A stretch of 23,932 nucleotides of DNA, from positions 1 to 23,932 of the forward strand of contig DASYQV010000049.1 in assembly GCA_036005125.1 (NCBI GenBank), written 5' to 3'. The notes under the pieces are model-generated. The model was not told the DNA's origin. It saw nothing but the letters and a program-made list of their open reading frames with translations, and made no database searches. The stretch's first letter is position 1. The number at the start of each line of letters is the position of its first letter. The position numbers were made by a program, and so were the translations under genes. Source of the stretch: DASYQV01 sp036005125. GTDB taxonomy: Bacteria; Acidobacteriota; Vicinamibacteria; Vicinamibacterales; UBA2999. Below are positions 16,508 through 23,932 of this stretch, piece by piece.

Positions 16508-17713
16508 TCAGAACCAGAACAGAAGCTGCGCCGCCGGGAGCGCCAACCTGCGCACGCGCCCACCGTCGCGCCAGTTCATCTGGACCGACACGCGTGCGAC
16601 CACGTTCCGTTGCAGATAGTAGCCGCCGCCGACCTCGAGGCGGGAGACCGGAGCTTCCCATTCATCGACGCGCGACGTGCCCCGGACGTGATTGAATGCC
16701 AGATGCTCCGCGCGCGCGGCGGCATAGGCGCCCGGAAAGATCGTGTAGCGGCCTTCGACGCGGAGCGCCAGCGCGCGCAGCGGGACATCGAGTAACGGCG
16801 ACGCGACCGCCGGAACGTCCCACTGGCTGAGCACGGCATCGGCGCGACCGATCCAGTGGTTGCGCGAATACTCCAGGTCGATGCCGTAGGCGTGCTGGAC
16901 GAAACGATCGGCGGTGCCTGGCTCGGCATCGATCAGTTGCCGGTTGGCGTATTGCCCTCGCGCGAATGACGTTCCGATCACAAGGCCGGTCGCGGGGATG
17001 ACCTTCACGCGCGTCGCGAACTGCTTGCCGTCGTTGTCGTCGCGCACGCGTGGGTTGGACGCGCTGCCATTGGTCACGGCAGCGGTGACGTCGACCGCGC
17101 GCCAGCCGGTCGTCACCTGGATGCCGGTGTCCCAGGAGAACGCGGTCACGAGGGGCAGGCCGCGATCCGGCGTGCGGTTGCCGATGCCGAAACTCGATCG
17201 CCATCCGCGTCCGCGCATGCGGAGCAGCTCGTCGACGTTTGCGGGGGCCGAGTCGGGCCGAACCGATGTCAGGTACTGATAGGCGAGCGGATATCCGATC
17301 AGCGGGTTGTCGTGGCCGTAGGCGTTGCGCGTGAACGCGCCGAAGGTCGGCGGGATTCTCCCGATCTGCACGTCGAGCCGACGCTCGCGCCATGGGTGAA
17401 TCCGTGCGTACAGCGCGAAGGGCGTCACGCGCTCGAAATTTTCGCTCCGCAGCTCGCCGAGGATCGCGATGTGATCCGTCGCCCGGACCGATGCGGTCAG
17501 ACCCAGACGGATCTCGCGCAGCGTCGTGTGATCGTAATCGCTGAAGTTGAAGTAGCCGGTGTCGATCGGCGCAATCGAGGCGGCCACATCGCCACCGATG
17601 ACAGCCCGTCCATCTCCGATGATGATCGGTTCCGACGGCAGCACCTGCGCTGTCGCTCCCGATGTCAGATTGCACAACACCAGCACCAGGAAGGCCGTTC
17701 TGATGTTCCTCAT
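16508..17713 (-). CDS. Outer-membrane beta-barrel (porin-like) protein
   Basis: The 401-residue product starts with a signal peptide (MRNIRTAFLVLVLC, cleavage near ATAQ). Alternating amphipathic strands then run to a last residue of F (AQLLFWF), the usual outer-membrane barrel end signal. Features include GYFNFSDYDH, QIGRIPPTFGAF and FAYDNPLIGYPLA-like content around residue 130 (NAYGHDNPLIGYPLAYQYL), which resemble phosphate-selective-porin-like or alginate-export-like barrels, but no family is certain. It is coupled to the cupredoxin gene one base downstream. A consensus-like −10 lies about 32 bases upstream. Substrate unknown; pairing with a cupredoxin suggests metal or electron traffic. 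Confidence 0.8.
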   Translation of the reverse strand: MRNIRTAFLVLVLCNLTSGATAQVLPSEPIIIGDGRAVIGGDVAASIAPIDTGYFNFSDYDHTTLREIRLGLTASVRATDHIAILGELRSENFERVTPFALYARIHPWRERRLDVQIGRIPPTFGAFTRNAYGHDNPLIGYPLAYQYLTSVRPDSAPANVDELLRMRGRGWRSSFGIGNRTPDRGLPLVTAFSWDTGIQVTTGWRAVDVTAAVTNGSASNPRVRDDNDGKQFATRVKVIPATGLVIGTSFARGQYANRQLIDAEPGTADRFVQHAYGIDLEYSRNHWIGRADAVLSQWDVPAVASPLLDVPLRALALRVEGRYTIFPGAYAAARAEHLAFNHVRGTSRVDEWEAPVSRLEVGGGYYLQRNVVARVSVQMNWRDGGRVRRLALPAAQLLFWF

Positions 17714-17744
17714 GGTTGAACCCGGAATGGGGAAAAACGCGTCG

Positions 17745-17750
17745 ATTATA
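17745..17750 (-). promoter_or_regulatory. −10 element (TATAAT) for the barrel–cupredoxin genes
   Basis: On the minus strand TATAAT, an exact housekeeping −10, lies about 32 bases before the barrel ATG at 17713. No good −35 is seen at 17 or 18 bases. No RpoN-type site was found here, so this pair may be controlled differently from the cytochrome operon. Confidence 0.45.
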
Positions 17751-17918
17751 ATGCTGCATCCGGTGCCGTTCGCGCGGAGGTCCGGTCCCGCCGCTCATTT
17801 CCGGTGCCACGCTACGGTGAGGCGCGCCGAAGCCCGCGTCCATGTGCGCGGGCGCAGGCGGGCCCTTCCATCCAGTCCGGTTGGCAGCTCAGGCGACGGA
17901 TGGGTGTGCGTCAAGTTT
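17751..17918. other. Unassigned part of the divergent intergenic region
   Basis: GC-rich, gene-free sequence between the barrel promoter and the heptamer array. It has short inverted words (GCCCGCG / CGCGGGC near 17840–17860) that could fold. I looked for riboswitch-like conserved blocks on both strands and recognise none. Confidence 0.3.
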
Positions 17919-18017
17919 ATTCTTGATTCATGATTCGTGATTCTTGATTGATCACGTGATGTCAATGAGGAATCAAAAATCAAATCAAGAATCACGAATC
18001 ACGAATCAAGAATCGCG
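17919..18017. repeat. ATTCTTG/ATTCATG/ATTCGTG heptamer array upstream of the Ser/Thr kinase
   Basis: The left arm reads ATTCTTG, ATTCATG, ATTCGTG, ATTCTTG (17919–17946). The right arm reads AATCAAG, AATCACG, AATCACG, AATCAAG, AATCGCG (17983–18017), the reverse-complement family. Between them lies the perfect palindrome ATCACGTGAT (17951–17960). The unit family is the same as at 10027–10101, nearly 8 kb away. Here the array ends six bases before a start codon rather than at a stop, so it lies in the promoter or leader of the kinase. Confidence 0.85.
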
Positions 18018-18023
18018 AGTGTC

Positions 18024-20315
18024 ATGATCGCGGCAGGCACACGCCTCGCGCAGTACGAGATTCTGGAGCCGCTCGGCAGCGGCGGCATGGGCGAGGTGTA
18101 CCGTGCGCGTGACCTGCGACTCGAGCGCGACGTCGCGGTCAAGGTCCTCCCGCAGCATCTGGCCTCCGATCCGGACATGCGCAGCCGCTTCGAGCGCGAG
18201 GCGCGTTCGGTGGCGGCGCTCTCGCATCCCGGCATCCTCGTGATTTACGAGCTGGCACTCGCCGGCGATCTGTCGTTTGCCGTCATGGAGCTGCTCGAAG
18301 GCGAGACGCTGAGGCGACGGCTTGCCGGCGGCGCGCTGCCGTGGCGCAAAGCCGCTCAGCTCGGTGCCGAGGTGGCCGAGGCGCTGTCGGCCGCGCACGC
18401 GAAGGGCATCGTCCATCGCGACATCAAACCGGAAAACATCTTCATCACTCGTGACGAGCGGATCAAGATTCTCGATTTCGGTCTTGCCCGATCCTACGGC
18501 GGCTCCGACGCCGGGGTCACGCTCGCCGTGCTCACGACCCCGGGTCTGGTAATGGGCACGATCGGCTACCTCGCGCCCGAGCAGATTCACGGCCACGATG
18601 CGGATGCCGCGTGCGACATCTTCTCCCTCGGCTGCGTGCTGTTCGAGATGGTGACGGGCAGGATGGCGTTCGGCCGGCCGACTGCCGCGGAGATGATGGC
18701 GGCCATTCTGAATGCCGAACCGCCCGCGATTGGCGAAAGCGGCGTGCAGGCGCCCCCCGAGCTCGAGCAGGTGATTCGGGTTTGTCTCGCGAAGGGTCCG
18801 CAGGATCGCTTCATGAGCGGCCGTGACGTCGCGGTGGCGCTTCGCACGCTCGCGGTCGACTCGGGAGCCGTCATGCAGCCCACGCCGACGCCGACACGCA
18901 CGCGCCGCCCGGCCGCCAAGTCCGTCGCGGTACTGCCGTTCGAGAACCTGACAGGCGACGCGGATGCCGACTATCTCTCCGATGGCGTGACCGAAAGCGT
19001 GATCAACTGCCTGTCGCAATTGCCGAAGCTGCGTGTCGTGCCGCGCAGCACCGTGTTCCGCTACAGAGGACGCAGCGCCGATGCGACGTCGATCGGCCTG
19101 GCGCTCAACGTGCGCACGCTCGTCACGGGCCGCATCGTGCGCCGCGGCTCGGTGCTGAACATTCAGGCCGAACTGGTCGACGTCGCGAGCGAATCGCAGC
19201 TCTGGGGCGACCAGTACACACGCGAGGCCGCGGACCTGCCGTCGGTCCAGCAGGAGATCGCGTTCCAGATCTCCGAGGGCCTGCGCGTGCGGCTCACCGG
19301 CGAAGAGCGCAAGCGGCTCAAGGACGCGCCCACGACGAGCACCGACGCGTATCAGCAATATCTTCGCGGCCGTTACCACTGGAACAAATGGACGCCGGAG
19401 GGCTTCCTGCGAGCCGCCGAGTGCTTCGAACGCGCAATCGAGGCCGATCCGCGGTACGCGCTCGCGTACGCGGGCCTCGGCGATGCGTACGGCGTGATGG
19501 GCTACTACGGCGTCATGCCGGGCGACGTCGCAATGGCCAAGGCACGCGCCGCCGCGCTGAAGGCGCTCGCGCTCGACGATCGGCTGGCCGAGGCGCACGT
19601 GACGATGGCGTTCGGACGGCTCTTTCAGGATTGGGACTGGGCGGCCGCGCAGGACGAGTTCGAGCGGGCAATCGCCTTGAATCCCCGGCTCGCGCTGGCG
19701 CATTCCTTCTATGGCCTCTTCTCAGTGGCGGCGGGCGAGACGGCGGCCGGCATCGAGCGCGCGCGGCGGGGCCGCGACCTCGATCCGCTCTCGCTCGTCA
19801 CCAACGTCATGCTCGTGTGGAGTTACTTCTTCGCGCGGCAGTTCGCGCGAGCGGCCGAGGAGGCGCAACGCGCGCTCGATCTCGATCCGACGTTCGTCCA
19901 GATCCAGATGGCCCTCGGCGCCATTTACGACGAGCTCGAACAGCACGAGCATTCGGCGCGGCTCTTTGCCCGGCACAGGTGCTTTTTCGGCGTCACCGTC
20001 GAGAACACCGACACGTTGCCGGACATTGCCGGACCCGGCGGCGTGGAGGCGTACTACCGGCACCTGCTCACCCTCATCGAGCAACAGGGCGGCGACGCGA
20101 AGTTCTCTCCGGTCGGGCTGATGGTCGCGCACCTGCGGGTGGGGCATCTCGACGAGGCGGTTCGCCGGTTCGAGCGGATGGTCGATGCCCACGAAGGCCA
20201 CTGCGTGTTCGCCTGGGCCGATCCGACGTTCGATCCGCTCCGCGGCGCCCCGCGCTTCGACGCGATCATGCAGCGGCTGGCCGGTCTCCGGTCACCGAAT
20301 GCGGAGCACCAGTAG
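18024..20315 (+). CDS. Ser/Thr protein kinase fused to TolB-like and TPR domains
   Basis: The 763-residue protein has an intact Hanks-type kinase domain: glycine loop GSGGMGEV (18–25), K40 in VAVKVL, HRDIKPEN with D133, DFG from D151, and the APEQ motif near 184. A basic Pro/Thr linker (about 284–299) leads to a TolB-N/FlgO-like domain (SVAVLPFENLTGD…YLSDGVTESVI, about 300–410), then TPR-like helical repeats to the end. I see no transmembrane helix between kinase and TolB parts, unlike many relatives, so it is probably cytoplasmic. Targets are unknown. ATG 18024 begins a normal pre-kinase segment, with no clear ribosome site because the heptamer array abuts it. It overlaps the convergent small gene by 24 bases. 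Confidence 0.92.
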   Translation: MIAAGTRLAQYEILEPLGSGGMGEVYRARDLRLERDVAVKVLPQHLASDPDMRSRFEREARSVAALSHPGILVIYELALAGDLSFAVMELLEGETLRRRLAGGALPWRKAAQLGAEVAEALSAAHAKGIVHRDIKPENIFITRDERIKILDFGLARSYGGSDAGVTLAVLTTPGLVMGTIGYLAPEQIHGHDADAACDIFSLGCVLFEMVTGRMAFGRPTAAEMMAAILNAEPPAIGESGVQAPPELEQVIRVCLAKGPQDRFMSGRDVAVALRTLAVDSGAVMQPTPTPTRTRRPAAKSVAVLPFENLTGDADADYLSDGVTESVINCLSQLPKLRVVPRSTVFRYRGRSADATSIGLALNVRTLVTGRIVRRGSVLNIQAELVDVASESQLWGDQYTREAADLPSVQQEIAFQISEGLRVRLTGEERKRLKDAPTTSTDAYQQYLRGRYHWNKWTPEGFLRAAECFERAIEADPRYALAYAGLGDAYGVMGYYGVMPGDVAMAKARAAALKALALDDRLAEAHVTMAFGRLFQDWDWAAAQDEFERAIALNPRLALAHSFYGLFSVAAGETAAGIERARRGRDLDPLSLVTNVMLVWSYFFARQFARAAEEAQRALDLDPTFVQIQMALGAIYDELEQHEHSARLFARHRCFFGVTVENTDTLPDIAGPGGVEAYYRHLLTLIEQQGGDAKFSPVGLMVAHLRVGHLDEAVRRFERMVDAHEGHCVFAWADPTFDPLRGAPRFDAIMQRLAGLRSPNAEHQ

Positions 20316-20729
20316 GAGCGTTCCAGATTCGAGCCGGTCGAGTGCGGCGCTGGGATGCGGGGAGATGAGGGTCCAGACCTCGGTGACCCGGCCATTCTCC
20401 AGGCGTGGCGCCCGGGCGACGCGTGCCGGCCTGGCCCCGTAGAGCCGGGCCACGTTCCACCTGTCGTATCCGCCGCTCTCGCCGAAGGCGTCCCACGGGA
20501 TGAAGGAGTGGACCTTCCAGGCATCCGGTGTCGAAAATTCCGGATTCCGCACTTCGTCGAGGACCGTGTCGAGGTTCCGGCTCGTGATGTACGCTGCGTA
20601 GGCCCCGGCGGGCGCGTGCCGGGGAGTAAAAAGCGCCAGGAATTCAGGGGCGGCGCGCCAACCCTCGCCGTCCGGCGCGGCGGCCACGCGGCTCAACAGC
20701 GCCGCCACGACAAGCACACGGCCGCTCAA
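20292..20729 (-). CDS. Small exported hypothetical protein
   Basis: I recognise no characterised family. The roughly 145-residue product has a hydrophobic leader (VLVVAALLSRVAAAP) followed by WRAAPEFLALFTPRHAPAG, YITSRNLDTVLDEV, SFIPWDAFGESGGYDRW and NVARLYGARPARVARAP, ending LLLVLRIR. It looks like a globular secreted protein and the composition is not that of a shadow frame. I have an impression of similar acidobacterial hypotheticals but cannot name one. The start is uncertain: TTG 20729 gives a reasonable signal peptide, and GTG codons inside the leader are alternatives. The frame is open upstream across the ferredoxin and nuoB genes, which is surely not translated. Its last 24 bases overlap the end of the kinase gene tail to tail. 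Confidence 0.6.
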   Translation of the reverse strand: MSGRVLVVAALLSRVAAAPDGEGWRAAPEFLALFTPRHAPAGAYAAYITSRNLDTVLDEVRNPEFSTPDAWKVHSFIPWDAFGESGGYDRWNVARLYGARPARVARAPRLENGRVTEVWTLISPHPSAALDRLESGTLLLVLRIR

Positions 20730-20773
20730 TCGGACCGCTCTGGCCCTGAATCCACGAACCGCGGAACCTCGGG

Positions 20774-20779
20774 TATACT
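20774..20779 (+). promoter_or_regulatory. Possible −10 element of the ferredoxin–nuo genes
   Basis: TATACT lies 11 bases before the ferredoxin GTG start, in the short gap dividing it from the divergent small gene. If used, the message would have only a few leader bases, in keeping with the weak ribosome site. No −35 is evident. Confidence 0.3.
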
Positions 20780-20789
20780 CAGCGCCAGA

Positions 20790-21050
20790 GTGGCCTACAT
20801 CATCTGTGAACCCTGTATCGGCACGAAGGATACGGCCTGCGTGGACGTCTGTCCGGTAGACTGTATTCACCCGAGAAAGGATGAGGAGGCGTACGAAACG
20901 GCTGAGATGCTCTACATCCATCCGGACGAATGTATCGACTGCGGGGCCTGTGTTCCGGCGTGCCCTGTCGAGGCTATCTACGCGCTCGACGAAACGCCGG
21001 CGAAATGGAAGCAGTATATTCCGGTCAACGCGCAGTACTATCGAGGATGA
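20790..21050 (+). CDS. 7Fe (3Fe-4S/4Fe-4S) ferredoxin
   Basis: This 86-residue electron carrier matches the Azotobacter FdI/FdxA pattern. C9, C17 and C58 fit the 3Fe-4S cluster; C21, C48, C51 and C54 fit the 4Fe-4S cluster. The landmark blocks are ACVDVCPVDCI and HPDECIDCGAC. C25 corresponds to the free cysteine of FdI. The start is GTG 20790, giving VAYIICEPC; the longer upstream frame lies across the divergent gene and is rejected. It stands 33 bases before nuoB in the same direction and could serve the electron-transfer proteins encoded behind it, but ferredoxins of this type have many partners. It lacks the flavin-reductase domain of BoxA. Confidence 0.92.
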   Translation: MAYIICEPCIGTKDTACVDVCPVDCIHPRKDEEAYETAEMLYIHPDECIDCGACVPACPVEAIYALDETPAKWKQYIPVNAQYYRG

Positions 21051-21083
21051 CGCACCGCCCGGCCTCCAACGCGAGGAGATCGC

Positions 21084-21620
21084 ATGGGACTGATTGACCA
21101 CAAGTTCGAAGACAACTTCATCACGACGAACATCGACAAGATCCTCACGTGGGCACGCTATTCCGCGCTCTGGCCGATGCAGTTCGGGCTGGCGTGCTGC
21201 GCGATTGAGATGATGGCGGCCGGGGCATCCCGGTTTGATATCGCCCGGTTCGGTGCTGAAGTCTTTCGCGCGTCGCCGCGGCAGGCGGACCTCATCATCG
21301 TTGCCGGGACGGTAACGAAGAAGATGGCGCCGGTGCTTCGCCGGCTGTACGATCAGATGCCCGAGCCCAAGTGGGTCATCTCGATGGGGAGCTGCTCGAA
21401 CGCGGGCGGTCCGTTCCCGACCTACAGCGTGCTGCAGGGCGTCGACAAGATCGTGCCGGTCGACGTCTACGTGTCCGGCTGTCCCCCTCGCCCTGAAGCG
21501 CTGCTCTACGGACTGATGCGGCTGCAGGACAAAATCAAGAAAGAGAGTACCGTGCTTCGCAAGGCGCGCGTCATTCCGGCCGGCGCCTCGGAGCCGATCC
21601 TCGTCGAGAATCAAGGCTGA
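21084..21620 (+). CDS. nuoB: NADH-quinone oxidoreductase subunit B (NuoB)
   Basis: NuoB carries cluster N2, which passes electrons to quinone at the foot of the complex I peripheral arm. The 178-residue protein has all four ligand cysteines: C38 and C39 (FGLACCAIEMM), C104 (MGSCSNAGGPF) and C133 (VSGCPPRPE). GTVTKKMAP and YSVLQGVD are also typical. GAGGAG precedes ATG 21084. It is placed with nuoI but without nuoA, C, D or H on either side, unlike the standard nuo operon; the rest of the complex must be encoded elsewhere if it is made. Confidence 0.96.
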   Translation: MGLIDHKFEDNFITTNIDKILTWARYSALWPMQFGLACCAIEMMAAGASRFDIARFGAEVFRASPRQADLIIVAGTVTKKMAPVLRRLYDQMPEPKWVISMGSCSNAGGPFPTYSVLQGVDKIVPVDVYVSGCPPRPEALLYGLMRLQDKIKKESTVLRKARVIPAGASEPILVENQG

Positions 21621-21623
21621 GGA

Positions 21624-21694
21624 GGACCGGAGCCCAACGGACCGGAGCCAACAGACCGAAGCCAACGGACCGGAGCGAACGGACCGGAGCGAAC
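21624..21694 (+). repeat. GGACCGGAGCGAAC 14-base tandem array between nuoB and nuoI
   Basis: Five units follow the nuoB stop by three bases: a 15-base first unit, then four 14-base units starting at 21639, 21653, 21667 and 21681, with variants AGACCGA and AGCCAAC. Each unit is two heptamers (GGACCGG + AGCGAAC). Unlike the other arrays there is no mirrored arm. The GGAG of the last unit sits eight bases before the nuoI GTG and probably acts as its ribosome site. Confidence 0.85.
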
Positions 21695-21697
21695 ACT

Positions 21698-22168
21698 GTG
21701 CAGACGCTGACCAGTTTCCTGAAGATGATTTTTCTCGTCGACCTGCTCAAGGGCCTCTGGGTGACGCTGAAGTACACCCCTCAGCCTGCGTTCACCTTCC
21801 AGTACCCGGCCGAGCGGCGGCCCGTGGCGCCGCGCTTCCGCGGCGTACTGCGGCTGCAGGTCGAACCCGCCACCGGCGCGCAGACCTGCATCGTCTGCGA
21901 CCAGTGCGCGAAGGCGTGCCCCGACGATCTGATCGCGCTCGGCGGCCACCGCGAGCCTGGCCTCAAGATCAAGGTCCTCGACTACTTCGACTTCAACCTG
22001 TCACGGTGCAGCTTCTGCGGGCTCTGCTCGGAAGTCTGCCCGACCAAGCCGGTGAAGGCGCTCATCATGAGCGAGGATTACGAGCTCGGCAGCTACAGCC
22101 GCGAGTCGCAGATCATCCGCGTCGATCAGATGTACGACGGAGTTCCAATCGAACAGTACACGCACTGA
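21698..22168 (+). CDS. nuoI: NADH-quinone oxidoreductase subunit I (NuoI)
   Basis: NuoI holds clusters N6a and N6b in the complex I peripheral arm. The 156-residue product has two full 4Fe-4S motifs, C64/C67/C70/C74 (CIVCDQCAKACP) and C104/C107/C110/C114 (CSFCGLCSEVCP), after the usual amphipathic N-terminus (FLVDLLKGLWVTLKY). The start is GTG 21698, supported by GGAG eight bases upstream in the repeat array. An ATG at 21725 would cut into the conserved N-terminus. It forms one transcription run with the ferredoxin, nuoB and the next gene. Confidence 0.94.
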   Translation: MQTLTSFLKMIFLVDLLKGLWVTLKYTPQPAFTFQYPAERRPVAPRFRGVLRLQVEPATGAQTCIVCDQCAKACPDDLIALGGHREPGLKIKVLDYFDFNLSRCSFCGLCSEVCPTKPVKALIMSEDYELGSYSRESQIIRVDQMYDGVPIEQYTH

Positions 22169-22196
22169 CCGCTCGCTCGTCCGGGAGGGGGATTCG

Positions 22197-23783
<1,587 letters not shown>

Positions 23784-23791
23784 GCTGCCGG

Positions 23792-23826
<35 letters not shown>

Positions 23827-23834
23827 CTTTCTCC

Positions 23835-23932
23835 TCAATCGATCGGCCCGCCGCGCGTGCGCTTCTTCGCACCGTCGTCGATCGTCGTCTGTCTCGACGA
23901 CGAGCGGCGGTACCGGCCGCTTCCGCCCCTCC
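23835..23932 (-). CDS. C-terminal end of an unidentified protein (partial)
   Basis: On the minus strand a frame is open from the window edge to a TGA at 23835. Its tail is basic and Ser/Arg/Gly-rich, ending KKRTRGGPID. Such tails occur on RNA helicases and other nucleic-acid-binding proteins, but nothing identifies this one. The array and terminator before its stop make a convergent gene end likely. Only about 32 residues are visible. Confidence 0.4.
   Translation of the reverse strand, partial: RGGSGRYRRSSSRQTTIDDGAKKRTRGGPID

Noticed and set aside
17751..17918. Riboswitch or second sigma-54 promoter upstream of the barrel or kinase
   Set aside because: No known conserved riboswitch blocks are seen, and TGGCAC-like words lack a GC at −12 spacing.
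20790..21050. Ferredoxin as the missing BoxA
   Set aside because: BoxA is a larger iron–sulfur flavoprotein reductase; this is only an 86-residue 7Fe ferredoxin more than 10 kb away.
20730..21665. Minus-strand frame continuing upstream of the small exported protein
   Set aside because: It runs antisense to ferredoxin and nuoB, whose cysteine motifs are unambiguous.

Overview
The window is high-GC bacterial chromosome that most resembles an uncultured Acidobacteriota of the Vicinamibacteria type. This is inferred from the gene mix: secreted 'PDLQGVWD' proteins, a Ser/Thr kinase–TolB–TPR fusion, cytochrome/DUF5777-barrel/cupredoxin clusters and separately placed complex I genes. No rRNA or tRNA gene, CRISPR array, transposase or integrase gene was seen.

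Layout: lipA (minus) diverges from a UPF0173 metallo-hydrolase (plus), which converges on a CPA2 cation/proton antiporter (minus). Two tandemly duplicated secreted proteins (3502–5638) follow, each ending in a REP-like hairpin. A palindrome-rich 385-bp gap (5639–6023) holds an alternating hairpin array and an attC-like structure. Next is a benzoyl-CoA oxidation cluster, boxC–boxB–3-hydroxyacyl-CoA dehydrogenase (6024–10034), with no boxA in the window. From 17713 down to 10101 the minus strand carries seven genes: barrel, cupredoxin, sensor kinase, sigma-54-type response regulator, cytochrome c lipoprotein, DUF5777 barrel and cupredoxin lipoprotein. A good sigma-54 −24/−12 site at 12091–12106 faces the last three, so the regulator probably controls them. 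The plus strand then has a Ser/Thr kinase (18024–20315), overlapped tail to tail by a small exported protein, followed by a 7Fe ferredoxin–nuoB–nuoI–TPR/double-retropepsin run (20790–23705). A strong terminator and the tail of an unidentified minus-strand gene end the window.

The most unusual property is in the gaps between genes. At least seven contain arrays of short tandem units (often 7 nt, also 11 and 14 nt), usually with a mirrored inverted-repeat arm. Unit sequence differs from gap to gap, and several arrays begin on or within a few bases of a stop codon. Together with the REP-like hairpins this suggests an active repeat-generating process, or a repeat-based 3'-end architecture, that is not explained by any gene seen here.
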